Virus record (IMG/VR): IMGVR_UViG_3300031787_007614 | Coordinates: 124,001-188,000 of that record | Length of the DNA stretch: 64,000 nt | Strand: one strand, 5' to 3' | From: a virus | In this document: piece after piece, positions 23,635-31,155 of the stretch | How positions within the stretch are numbered: the stretch's first letter is position 1 | How the letters are laid out: each line of letters begins with the position of its first letter | The notes under the pieces: generated by a model | The model's input: only the letters and a program-made list of their open reading frames with translations | What the model was told of the DNA's origin: nothing | The model's database searches: none | Made by a program: the position numbers and the translations under genes

Positions 23635-23858
23635 CAGTACAGTTTTTTAGGTAGTGCTTGCTCGGCTAGTTGTTTGCGCCAGCGATTTTTGGCAGCACTG
23701 CGTTTGAGTTTGCGAGCAGTAGTGGGCTTGATGTAGTGCTCTTTTTCACGGAGATCATTGAGTATGTTTGACGCTTGAATTTTTTTCTTGAGTTTTCTCA
23801 GCGCACGTTCAATATTGTTGTCCTGAACCAACACTGATCTACCATGTAATTTACCCAT
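23634..23858 (-). CDS. rpsU: Ribosomal protein bS21 homologue
   Basis: 74 residues, very basic. The bS21 pattern is present: V-x-x-x-N-IERALRKLKKKI (near 14-27), then LREKEHYIKPTTARKLKRSAAKNRWRKQ. bS21 sits at the 30S platform beside the anti-Shine-Dalgarno and mRNA start. Length and spacing match bacteria (about 70). Phage-encoded bS21 is known; it may exchange into host ribosomes and favour phage mRNAs, here including leaderless ones. Overlaps clpX by 8 bases. Confidence 0.93.
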   Translation of the reverse strand: MGKLHGRSVLVQDNNIERALRKLKKKIQASNILNDLREKEHYIKPTTARKLKRSAAKNRWRKQLAEQALPKKLY

Positions 23859-25056
23859 TGACTTTCTTTAACTCCTCGGGAGTATTTACCATGTTTTCGT
23901 CAATTTCTACATGGGCGATGTTTTGTTTAGTATACTCGCCTAGCTTGTACATGTGTGGCAGTAGCACACGTTCCAGTTCACTGTGTAGTCCACGAGCACC
24001 AGTTTTGTTCTTGATGGTATTGTCGGCAATTTTGACCAGGGCCTCTGGGGTAAAATCCAACACAATCTTGTCTTGGTCAAACAGCCATTTGTACTGTTCT
24101 ATATAACTGTGTTTGATATCAATCAATATCCTAATGAGATCATCTCTAGTTAAATCTTGCAATGCTACCCAGGTTGGGAAACGACCAACAAATTCTGGAA
24201 TCATACCAAAGCGAATCAAATCGTCAGGTGTGACTTGGTCTAGGTGCGTGGTGGTATCCGAGTTTACTTTGGCACCAAACCCTATGCTGGTTCCACGCAC
24301 TCGACTTTTTACAATGTTATCCAGGCCCACAAATGCGCCGCCTGCAATGAACAGGATATTGGTGGTGTCAATTTCAACTGTTTCACCTGATGGATGTTTG
24401 CGCCCACCTTGTGGAACAATTCTACACTTGGTTCCTTCGACTAGCTTGAGCAGAGCCTGTTGTACACCTTCACCTGATACATCTCTTGTGATGGATGCTG
24501 ATTCCGAACGACGAGAAATTTTATCAACTTCATCTAAAAACACAATGCCACGTTGGCATCGATCAACGTCATTACCAGCAGCCGCAAACAGTCTACTAAT
24601 CAAACTTTCCACATCATCGCCAACATAGCCTGCTTCAGTAAGACTGGTGGCGTCAGCAATCACAAACGGCACGTCAAGATATCGTGCTACCGATCTTGCC
24701 AACAGAGTTTTTCCCGAACCAGTGGGCCCAAGCATGAGAATGTTGACTTTTTCAATTTCGGTATGTTTGTCATGATTGTTGATGCGTTTGTAATGATTGG
24801 CAATTGCCACGCTCAACACAATCTTGGCTTGATCCTGACCAATTACGTATTGATCAAGATGTGTTTTGATCTCAATTGGATTCAATGTAGGGGATGTTTT
24901 TGTTTCTTTAACTATTAGTTCTTCTTTGAGAAGAGTTTCACATAAATCCACACATTCATTGCAAATTGCAACACCTTCGCCCACAATTAGTTTGGCCACT
25001 GCGTCTTTATGTTTGTTACAAAAACTGCAGGTGTCAATGGTTTCAGTCTGTTTCAT
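23851..25056 (-). CDS. clpX: ClpX ATP-dependent unfoldase
   Basis: 401 residues. N-terminal zinc-binding domain with Cys10, Cys13, Cys32 and Cys35; AAA+ core with Walker A GPTGSGKT (110-117), pore loop GYVG (143-146), Walker B FLDE (173-176), sensor and arginine-finger regions (EFVGRFP, GARGLHSELE). The IGF loop that docks on ClpP is intact (TSIGFGAKVN), so it can bind ClpP. Slightly shorter than E. coli ClpX (424). It is encoded with bS21 and behind a coiled-coil membrane protein (25053-26558) with a 4-base overlap. Confidence 0.97.
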   Translation of the reverse strand: MKQTETIDTCSFCNKHKDAVAKLIVGEGVAICNECVDLCETLLKEELIVKETKTSPTLNPIEIKTHLDQYVIGQDQAKIVLSVAIANHYKRINNHDKHTEIEKVNILMLGPTGSGKTLLARSVARYLDVPFVIADATSLTEAGYVGDDVESLISRLFAAAGNDVDRCQRGIVFLDEVDKISRRSESASITRDVSGEGVQQALLKLVEGTKCRIVPQGGRKHPSGETVEIDTTNILFIAGGAFVGLDNIVKSRVRGTSIGFGAKVNSDTTTHLDQVTPDDLIRFGMIPEFVGRFPTWVALQDLTRDDLIRILIDIKHSYIEQYKWLFDQDKIVLDFTPEALVKIADNTIKNKTGARGLHSELERVLLPHMYKLGEYTKQNIAHVEIDENMVNTPEELKKVNG

Positions 25057-26558
25057 AAGTTATTGGTTTGTTTAAGACGTTCTGCAACTTGTTCACGTTC
25101 AATGTCACTCAACAAGTCCGGATCATACTCACCGGTTGCAATTTTGTCAATGAGGTGATCAATGTATGCTGTATCGTAAGTATAGTTATCTGTAGAATTT
25201 TTGTCAATAATAATCCACTCGTTGCCATTGAATTTGTAAACCTTGCTGGGCAATTGATCTACTCTAACAAAAGTATCGCCTTTTGAAGGACTGTCAGGGA
25301 ATCGTATTCCAAAGCTGGAGTTTGATTGTCTAGGTTGGTCATTGTCAGGCACCAACTTCATCCAAGGTAATTCGTCAATTTCTCCACGATATAATTTACG
25401 TCTTTCTTCCTTGAGTGTTCGATCAGGGTTTGCAGTTTTCCATGCTTTGACTGCTGCCTTGACATTTGCAGGCTCATCTTCTTCTTGATCAAAGTTAGGC
25501 ATGTCCACAAACACTGGCGAGCTTGGTGTTTCAGGTTGTGTAAAACTAATCGTGGCACCAGAAGTAGAGTCAAACACATCGCACTGTTTGTTTGGACAGA
25601 AAAGACCTATACCAGGAGCATCTACTAGTTCCGTGCCACACTTGTAGCAATTGATTGGGTCTGGCTTGTCAAACATCCACCCCGGCGGATGTGGATCTTT
25701 CGGCAATTCCACACTGGCTTGTATTTGTTCTATTTGGTCATCGGTGAGTGGCCCATCGTCGGGCTCATATTTAGGTTCGTCATGTATGAATCCACCTGTG
25801 CCTTGCCGTGCCCATTCAAACTGTTTGTTGGCGGCTAGGATAAGTGTGAGAGCAAGAGGATCAAACACCAGCACAATCATTATGATCATCCAACGCACTG
25901 CCCGTTCCAACAGATTGGCATCAGGATTGTCTCCGTACAACAGGGCCGCAATGTATTTTATCGGTCCGACTTCTGCGTCAACTTTGCGTACTTCGGCGGC
26001 AATAGGCGCACGGGCATCATTAAGTTCTGCGATAGACTTTTGCGACTGTGATATTTCAGCTTGAAGGCGAGTACGCTCTTTCTGCTGGGCTCTTCGCATA
26101 GCCACAGCTTTTTCGGCACCCGTTTCTGTTGTTGAGCGGCCCAGTACTTGGTCCACTCCCTCATCCATCTGTTTAAGTGCCTTACGGTTTGCTTCAATAT
26201 TCTCTTTTTCGGTCTTGATCTTTTCATCATATATTGCAATCTTGCTAACAACGTCGCCGGACACAAGATTTTGATCAGAGTGTGCCTTTGACAAATAACC
26301 AAAGATACCCATACTGGTCAGTATCATTAGGAATGCTATGGCTGGTACCAGGTACAGTTTGAACACAATACCGGCACGTTTCCAGTTGTTGTGCAACCAC
26401 ACAGTGGCCACAATCTTGCCCAGTTCTAGTGAACCACCCATGATGATCACAGGCACCACAGCCGCTGAAAATATAGCAGTAAGGCCGGCCACTGAGTACC
26501 AGGCAGCCACGGCGCTTAGGAGTAATGCGGTGGCGAGAATTCCAAATCCAAATATCAT
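25053..26558 (-). CDS. Membrane protein with coiled coil and zinc-ribbon motif
   Basis: 501 residues. Three N-terminal hydrophobic spans (about 5-24, 28-45, 68-88), a long periplasmic or cytoplasmic coiled coil (about 105-205, KIKTEKENIEANRKALKQMDE), a fourth span (about 220-245, IMIVLVFDPLALTLILAAN) and a C-terminal soluble region with a zinc ribbon-like pair (CYKCGTE and FCPNKQC, about 305-330). Repeated as a gene in other aquatic T4-like phages without known function. It overlaps clpX by 4 bases, so it may be a partner or target of the Clp machine. A TAAATA motif is 7 bases before its start. Confidence 0.65.
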   Translation of the reverse strand: MIFGFGILATALLLSAVAAWYSVAGLTAIFSAAVVPVIIMGGSLELGKIVATVWLHNNWKRAGIVFKLYLVPAIAFLMILTSMGIFGYLSKAHSDQNLVSGDVVSKIAIYDEKIKTEKENIEANRKALKQMDEGVDQVLGRSTTETGAEKAVAMRRAQQKERTRLQAEISQSQKSIAELNDARAPIAAEVRKVDAEVGPIKYIAALLYGDNPDANLLERAVRWMIIMIVLVFDPLALTLILAANKQFEWARQGTGGFIHDEPKYEPDDGPLTDDQIEQIQASVELPKDPHPPGWMFDKPDPINCYKCGTELVDAPGIGLFCPNKQCDVFDSTSGATISFTQPETPSSPVFVDMPNFDQEEDEPANVKAAVKAWKTANPDRTLKEERRKLYRGEIDELPWMKLVPDNDQPRQSNSSFGIRFPDSPSKGDTFVRVDQLPSKVYKFNGNEWIIIDKNSTDNYTYDTAYIDHLIDKIATGEYDPDLLSDIEREQVAERLKQTNNL

Positions 26559-26563
26559 AAAAA

Positions 26564-26887
26564 TTATTTACCGGGTAGCGGCAAAGAGATCACCGCATGC
26601 TTTACTGCCACCCATGTAGCAAAGGTCTGATCTGGCACTTCAAACCATACAGGCACTGTTTGAGCGGGACTTAGCCCCCAGAGATTATTGTGCTCTAGTC
26701 TGCGTTTTACCCGGCTTTGAGTGCGCCAGTTTTTACCAAACATAACACGAGCCTCGTTCATAACTGCATACCATTCTTTAGTAGAATGCAATTGGAACCA
26801 AATACGGTGCATGACCAAAGGCGTTATTTCAAGCGAGTCAAGTGACTCAGGGATACTCAACGCAGAGCCCTCAATTTTGACAGTCAT
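26564..26887 (-). CDS. Small hypothetical protein
   Basis: 107 residues (MTVKIEGSAL start), mixed alpha/beta, with a Trp-rich middle (HRIWFQLHSTKEWYAVMNEAR). It follows the structured intergenic region. AAAGGT precedes the ATG. Not recognised. Confidence 0.55.
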   Translation of the reverse strand: MTVKIEGSALSIPESLDSLEITPLVMHRIWFQLHSTKEWYAVMNEARVMFGKNWRTQSRVKRRLEHNNLWGLSPAQTVPVWFEVPDQTFATWVAVKHAVISLPLPGK

Positions 26888-27070
26888 TTCTAACCTTTCC
26901 AGATTTATCCTCTCGGCATACTCCCAGGGTACCAGCCCAGGTTTTGATCTTACAATCGAGGTCCTTGTCGCAACCTACAGGATTTACGTCCACTTGCCAC
27001 GGTCTGAGCAGGCCTAGGTTATCGATTCACCCCGCCCTACCATTAGACTACCCAATCTCTTTGATCATGC
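26888..27070 (-). ncRNA. Strongly transcribed tRNA-like or structured element with a possible mini-ORF
   Basis: The consensus promoter at 27077-27105 starts a transcript at about 27070. Its first 40 bases look like the 5' half of a tRNA: an acceptor-like AGATTGG, then the D-arm TAGTCTAATGGTAGGGC (27030-27048). The expected anticodon arm (GGGT / ACCT) has a 9-base loop with a mismatch and lacks U33, and no normal T-arm (GGTTC) follows. The last part contains an open frame of 41 codons from a GTG at 27005 (DVNPVGCDKD..., with 4 Cys) that overlaps the next ATG. It could be a degraded tRNA, a small RNA, or the leader of 26564-26887. Confidence 0.3.
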
Positions 27071-27076
27071 ACAGTA

Positions 27077-27105
27077 ATTATAACTGTGTATGTTGAGATT
27101 GTCAA
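27077..27105 (-). promoter_or_regulatory. Consensus sigma70-type promoter
   Basis: TTGACA, 17 bp, TATAAT, perfect hexamers on the minus strand. It drives the tRNA-like region, not a well-spaced ATG. Confidence 0.85.
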
Positions 27106-27563
27106 GTGTTTTGTTTTTGTTTGACAAGATTGCACACAGTTTGAAACTGCTCGTATGCATCACGCACAGCCGGATGACTCATCAGTTTGTCTGCTTCGGC
27201 AATCATGGCGTTGACACCTGCTTCGGCATGATCTCGAGCACTGCCCATGGTCAGTGCGGCCAGACCATCACCAAACTCTTTTGCCAATTTTTCCCAGGCT
27301 TTCTTTTGTCCAGGAGTAATAGGTGTACGCTGTGGCCGCATCTCGCTAGATTTTCTAAGAGCATCACAGATGGCATCTTCCGCTACACGGCCTGCGGCAA
27401 TCATCGGAGCATAAGCGGGATCAATATTATAGTAGCGAGACCTGCCTCCGGGGTATACTGACACCAGGTGATTGCCTTTTGTAAAGCTATCCAAAAAGTC
27501 GCTGTCGTATTCTGTCACAGGCACATACCGACGTCCAATTTTTTCATAGTAAATTTTCTTCAT
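27102..27563 (-). CDS. Conserved phage hypothetical protein
   Basis: 153 residues (MKKIYYEKIGRR start). The C-terminal half is helical (HAEAGVNAMIAEADKLMSHPAVRDAYEQF). The same last module, xHPAVxDAxxxFQxV, recurs in the gene at 27790-28215 (SRPAVKDAWDKFQMVAGL), so the two share a domain. ATGA overlap with the next upstream gene. Function unknown. Confidence 0.65.
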   Translation of the reverse strand: MKKIYYEKIGRRYVPVTEYDSDFLDSFTKGNHLVSVYPGGRSRYYNIDPAYAPMIAAGRVAEDAICDALRKSSEMRPQRTPITPGQKKAWEKLAKEFGDGLAALTMGSARDHAEAGVNAMIAEADKLMSHPAVRDAYEQFQTVCNLVKQKQNT

Positions 27564-27790
27564 TTGCCAAAATACTTAATAACTGTGTTCAGTGCTTCCA
27601 CCAAACGAGTGTTACCTGCTACATCTTCGGGGTGCAACCAATATCCGTCTGGATTGGTTTCTGACCGAGGATTCTTTTTCCAATCACTGAGTTCTTTCTT
27701 GAGATAGGCTCTCTGCTCCTTGAGAGTTAGTACAGTGATGCAATCAGCGGCTTCGCCGTCCAGGGTAATAGGTCCAACTCTTTTGTTCAT
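27560..27790 (-). CDS. Conserved small phage protein
   Basis: 76 residues (MNKRVGPITLDGEA start). A helical LKEQRAYLKKELSDWKK segment is followed by a Trp/His region. It lies between two related genes with one-base and 4-base overlaps. Not recognised. Confidence 0.6.
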   Translation of the reverse strand: MNKRVGPITLDGEAADCITVLTLKEQRAYLKKELSDWKKNPRSETNPDGYWLHPEDVAGNTRLVEALNTVIKYFGK

Positions 27791-28215
27791 TAGCGATACT
27801 CCCGATCTAGTTTAACACTGGTCAATCCAGCAACCATTTGAAATTTGTCCCAGGCATCTTTCACTGCCGGGCGAGATTCAAGTTCACTGTCCGGCAATAC
27901 TGTTTCCAACCAGTATTCTGATCGGCGGCTTGGATGTGTGCCAAACTTGCGTGGCTGGTGTAGTCGACCAGTTTCCCAAAGTTCAATGCTAACACTGCGG
28001 AACTTGTCTTCATCTTCTTTACTGTTGAAATCATAGGCACTCCATTCTGCTCGGCTGCCGCCACCATAGCAGTATCCCGCCCAGATGCCTGCCCACTGTT
28101 CGTCATCTCTGGGATCAAAATCTGTACGAGTAATCAGCACCAACACATCGTCCATGTTCACACTACCTTCCACAATGTCTCGAACGCAACGGCTGTAACT
28201 GAGTCCAATTTTCAT
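27790..28215 (-). CDS. Conserved phage hypothetical protein
   Basis: 141 residues (MKIGLSYSRCVRDIVEGSV start). The first part (DDVLVLITRTDFDPRDDEQW, IWAGYCYGGGSRAEW) looks like a family seen in aquatic T4-like phages. It ends with a helix shared with 27102-27563. ATGA overlap with the ligase gene upstream. Function unknown. Confidence 0.65.
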   Translation of the reverse strand: MKIGLSYSRCVRDIVEGSVNMDDVLVLITRTDFDPRDDEQWAGIWAGYCYGGGSRAEWSAYDFNSKEDEDKFRSVSIELWETGRLHQPRKFGTHPSRRSEYWLETVLPDSELESRPAVKDAWDKFQMVAGLTSVKLDREYR

Positions 28216-29585
28216 ACTTTTTCACCTGCTTCAAAGTCACGGAATCTCAAGAACCGGGGGAATCGGAGACTGTATGTTCCGTCTTGGTTTTGGGTGACTG
28301 CGTCCGCTTGGACTTCAACCAAGTGACCAAGTAGCTGATCCCTACTGGCCCAATACTCATCGCGAAGAGTATCACTAAACCCACTACCAACATTAACATG
28401 AATTCTACGGTCATTATCATCTCCTTCACAGATTATAGCACCCAACCGGTTTTCGTTCCTACCAGTTCCTTCTTCAAAACCCACAATGTTCAAATCAACT
28501 GTGATGGTGGGTTTCCATTTCATCCACGAGTCCGAACGTTTGCATTGGTATGGTGCGTCCAGGCTCTTGATCATGATGCCTTCAAAGCCACCTTCCACAG
28601 CAGCTTCCGCATAACGTTGCATGATGTCATGTCCTTCGGCTGTGTCCAGGTTCACATCCAAGCCTGGCATGATGCGCAGACACGTAGTCTCTTCCAATCC
28701 AGCGCGGGCTGACTCTAGCCATTCCAGACGTTTGTACTGCCCTGCATTCCAGTGCCCTTCTTGAAAAGCTTCAAGTGGGATGATATCAAAGATGTGATAC
28801 ACCATGCCGGTGGTTTCGGCGTTTGATTTGCGATGTGCTTGGCGCATGAGTTGCTGGAAACTTTCGCCCACAATCTCACCATCCAACACATAATGGCCAC
28901 CGGTACCACGTCCATATTGGAAGTGCTTGCGAGCATCTTCAATGGCATCGGCAACCTGCGGAAAGTTTTCAAATTCTTTGCCATTGCGACTGTATAGTGT
29001 GACTGTGGATCCACTAACCACTGCCAACACACGCACACCATCCAGTTTGCATTCCAGGCGCTTGATGCCTTTCATTTTCTTGGGATGATCTGTTGAGTCT
29101 TGTGCCAGCTGGCACGAGAAAATTGGTATCTTGTATTCGGTCTTGCCCACAACCTTGTTGATGGTCTTTTCTGAAATGCCGCATCGAAGGTCTTTGATCA
29201 ACACACGGCGGGCTAACATGTTCCATTCTTCCGAGTCAAACTGCTGGCTCATTTGTTCAACTGCTTCTCTAGCACGATTGCCTGTGATGTACCTAGTGCG
29301 TAGAGCTTCTAGCATGGCCCAGAACTGTGTCCAAGGATTGGCACGACCAGTCAGTCCCTCAGTCTCAGGCACCTGGCGGATGCCAAACACATAGAACGGA
29401 TTGTAGGCTTGGTAGCAATTGAACAAAAAACACTGTGCATCGGCACTGCCAAGCCGAGCAGCCATGAGAGCCTTTTCAATCACTTTTTCTTTGTGAATGC
29501 GACTGTCAGAGCTTTCTAGGTCTCGGATCCATCCTGCGGCCATTATGGCATCAAACCTTGAGTAGCTGTAATCGGTTTCATTCAT
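28212..29585 (-). CDS. ATP-dependent DNA ligase
   Basis: 457 residues, close to T4 gp30 (487). It seals nicks with ATP. The N-terminal helical domain is followed by motif I ECKLDGVRV (Lys180 is the AMP acceptor), motif III GRGTGGHYVLDGEIVG, motif IV EGIMIKS and motif V WMKWKPT. The C-terminal OB part ends with the conserved VEVQADAVT and FLRFRD. Start ATG at 29585. It heads four small genes with 4-base overlaps. Confidence 0.95.
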   Translation of the reverse strand: MNETDYSYSRFDAIMAAGWIRDLESSDSRIHKEKVIEKALMAARLGSADAQCFLFNCYQAYNPFYVFGIRQVPETEGLTGRANPWTQFWAMLEALRTRYITGNRAREAVEQMSQQFDSEEWNMLARRVLIKDLRCGISEKTINKVVGKTEYKIPIFSCQLAQDSTDHPKKMKGIKRLECKLDGVRVLAVVSGSTVTLYSRNGKEFENFPQVADAIEDARKHFQYGRGTGGHYVLDGEIVGESFQQLMRQAHRKSNAETTGMVYHIFDIIPLEAFQEGHWNAGQYKRLEWLESARAGLEETTCLRIMPGLDVNLDTAEGHDIMQRYAEAAVEGGFEGIMIKSLDAPYQCKRSDSWMKWKPTITVDLNIVGFEEGTGRNENRLGAIICEGDDNDRRIHVNVGSGFSDTLRDEYWASRDQLLGHLVEVQADAVTQNQDGTYSLRFPRFLRFRDFEAGEKV

Positions 29586-29597
29586 ATACTTAACGCC

Positions 29598-30011
29598 TTA
29601 CCATGATGAGTTATAAAACACTTTCAAACCCATGAACATCTCTGTTCTAGCGGCTTTGATAAAGGCCAGGTCACTGTCATAGTAGTGCTGGTCTGAATTG
29701 TTGCCAAAGAAGAATCCCGATGTGGCTGGCAGTTGACGCTTTTTAACATCGCGTTCAAGGGCATCCAAGTCCTCAGCAGTGAGTTCCATTTCCACGCCGT
29801 TGAAAGAATCATATTTCAACTTCTTTTGCTCGGCTAATGTTTCCATCCATCCATGCAGGTTAGGATGCTTGCGCCAGTAGGCAATCTCACGCGGCTTGTT
29901 TACCTTTGTGTTCACATAATCTTTGGCGTCGTCGTTCCATTCGGAACCTTCGTAGTAGTCGCGGTGCTGGCCTTCACGGGTGGCCACATAAGCATACATA
30001 TCAAGACCCAT
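29598..30011 (-). CDS. Conserved phage protein of the MGLDMY type
   Basis: 137 residues starting MGLDMYAYV at 30011; AAGGAG precedes, and the upstream ATG (30068) is rejected. The pattern MGLDMY, then REIAYWRKHPNLHGWM, is one I associate with a phage and bacterial family of unknown function. The C-terminus has FFFGNNSDQHYYDSDLAFI. No signal or membrane segment. Confidence 0.65.
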   Translation of the reverse strand: MGLDMYAYVATREGQHRDYYEGSEWNDDAKDYVNTKVNKPREIAYWRKHPNLHGWMETLAEQKKLKYDSFNGVEMELTAEDLDALERDVKKRQLPATSGFFFGNNSDQHYYDSDLAFIKAARTEMFMGLKVFYNSSW

Positions 30012-30168
30012 TTGGTACTCCTTGTTGATGACGGTATTCGCGTTTGAGCCAATATTTGTATTTGGCAAAATAATCTGACATTGGATAAGTTGGCATGCGG
30101 CCAGTCCATTCTTCTATTTCAAGGCAGTGAGCATACCACTGCTGTTGCAACCAGCGTCGAAATGTCAT
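30001..30168 (-). CDS. 55-residue small protein
   Basis: Starts MTFRRWLQQQWYAHCLE at 30168. The start is set by the ATGA overlap with the stop of the 39-residue gene upstream; longer frames reaching 30234 overlap that gene. Trp/Tyr/Arg-rich, probably helical. Function unknown. Confidence 0.5.
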   Translation of the reverse strand: MTFRRWLQQQWYAHCLEIEEWTGRMPTYPMSDYFAKYKYWLKREYRHQQGVPNGS

Positions 30169-30284
30169 GTCATTACCCATGTAATTGCTCGGGGATTCAT
30201 TGCTTGACGAGCTTGCCAGTAAGGCAGAGCCCAAGCCACATTGGTTTCTACCACAATCAGTCGTTTGTTGAAATAGACTTTCAT
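30165..30284 (-). CDS. 39-residue micro-protein
   Basis: Short frame MKVYFNKRLIVVET... with GGAGG six bases ahead, coupled on both sides: ATGA at 30284 with the gene before it and ATGA at 30168 with the gene after it. The double coupling is the support. Function unknown. Confidence 0.5.
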   Translation of the reverse strand: MKVYFNKRLIVVETNVAWALPYWQARQAMNPRAITWVMT

Positions 30285-30565
30285 GCTGCCTCCAACATGT
30301 TAGCAGGCACTTTCCACAAGCCTTGCTGGGTGCTCACTGTCACATACTTGATAGCAATCTTGCTCACAGTACCTTGCATGGTCATGCCACGTTTGGTGCT
30401 GTGAAACTTCACTGTGTCACCTTTGGCAAATTGTCGGATATTGTGTTTACGCAGATTTGCCTTGGCAAATTGCACTGCACTGATGATGCTGTCAAGCTCA
30501 GTGTTTGAAAACTCACCAAACATGATTGCAGAGTTGACTTGCTGGATCTTGGACATCTGGGTCAT
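30281..30565 (-). CDS. Small phage protein with SH3-like C-terminus
   Basis: 94 residues. The C-terminal half (FAKGDTVKFHSTKRGMTMQG, VSKIAIKYVTV, GLWKVPANMLE) has the strand pattern of a small SH3-like or KOW-like barrel, found in many phage early proteins. The N-terminal half is a helix. It has its own strong promoter (30597-30625) and AAGGAG. It leads an operon of three small genes. Confidence 0.65.
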   Translation of the reverse strand: MTQMSKIQQVNSAIMFGEFSNTELDSIISAVQFAKANLRKHNIRQFAKGDTVKFHSTKRGMTMQGTVSKIAIKYVTVSTQQGLWKVPANMLEAA

Positions 30566-30596
30566 TTGGGGCTCCTTTGTTGCTTACTATGCCTAA

Positions 30597-30625
30597 ATTA
30601 TAACAGATTGGGAATTATTGGTCAA
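30597..30625 (-). promoter_or_regulatory. Consensus sigma70-type promoter
   Basis: TTGACC, 17 bp, TATAAT on the minus strand with TG before the -10. The leader from +1 to AAGGAG is identical to the one downstream of the promoter at 30970-30998. Confidence 0.85.
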
Positions 30626-30939
30626 GCCAATTCTAGTTCTTTGGCAGGAAAACGGATCTGGCCTTCGTAGTCCAGTTGGCTTTGTTCAAACTCTGTGAGG
30701 TAGTCATCGGCCTCTACTGACCAGTCAATGATGTGCTCACGGAAGTACTCTGAGTCTGACTCAACTTTGGGACGAATCAAGTCCACAATCACGCCAGGGG
30801 CATAACGCAAGGGATCAAAATCACGGATCACATAGTCAGAACCGCCCTTGGCTTTCCAGTAAGAAGGGCACTCACCTGCACCGTCCCAATCGTGGGCACC
30901 GTAGTTTTCATAAACTTGGGTGGTGATCAGCAGTTTCAT
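30622..30939 (-). CDS. Conserved small phage protein
   Basis: 105 residues (MKLLITTQVYENYGAHDW start). Trp/Tyr/Asp-rich soluble protein, the first 35 residues resembling a phage family of unknown function. It has its own promoter (30970-30998) and a leader repeated ahead of the neighbouring gene. Its stop overlaps the -35 of the next promoter. Confidence 0.65.
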   Translation of the reverse strand: MKLLITTQVYENYGAHDWDGAGECPSYWKAKGGSDYVIRDFDPLRYAPGVIVDLIRPKVESDSEYFREHIIDWSVEADDYLTEFEQSQLDYEGQIRFPAKELELA

Positions 30940-30965
30940 TGTGGCTCCTTTGTTGCTTACTATGC

Positions 30966-31112
30966 CTAAATTATAGCAAAAACGGCTTTTCTAGTCAACC
31001 AAAATAATAACCCTACAATCACTAGGAGTTCTACTACCGTAAAATTAGTACGATAGTAGTACTGTAATACTTTCTGTTTAAGTACTACCAGTTGGGTTTT
31101 TAGTGGTTTCAT
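30966..31112 (-). CDS. 48-residue membrane micro-protein, leaderless
   Basis: Starts MKPLKTQLVV. One hydrophobic span (about residues 26-40, VVELLVIVGLLFWL), basic ends, N-terminus likely inside. The ATG at 31112 is the predicted +1 of the promoter at 31119-31147, so the mRNA is leaderless. Its stop lies in the next promoter's -10. It fits a small early inhibitor or membrane modulator. Confidence 0.5.
   Translation of the reverse strand: MKPLKTQLVVLKQKVLQYYYRTNFTVVELLVIVGLLFWLTRKAVFAII
30970..30998 (-). promoter_or_regulatory. Sigma70-type promoter
   Basis: TTGACT, 17 bp, TATAAT on the minus strand with TG before the -10. It lies inside the 3' end of the leaderless micro-gene. Confidence 0.85.
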
Positions 31113-31118
31113 GCCCTG

Positions 31119-31147
31119 ATTATAGCAGTTTGGGCATTATTTGTCAA
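31119..31147 (-). promoter_or_regulatory. Perfect sigma70 promoter, leaderless gene
   Basis: TTGACA, 17 bp, TATAAT with TG before the -10 on the minus strand. Predicted +1 at 31112 is the A of an ATG. Confidence 0.88.
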
Positions 31148-31155
31148 TGTATACT

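Noticed and set aside
26888-27070. A canonical tRNA gene
   Set aside because: D-arm resembles one, but anticodon arm and T-arm do not pair in the normal way and no CCA-proximal stem matches; kept only as tRNA-like.
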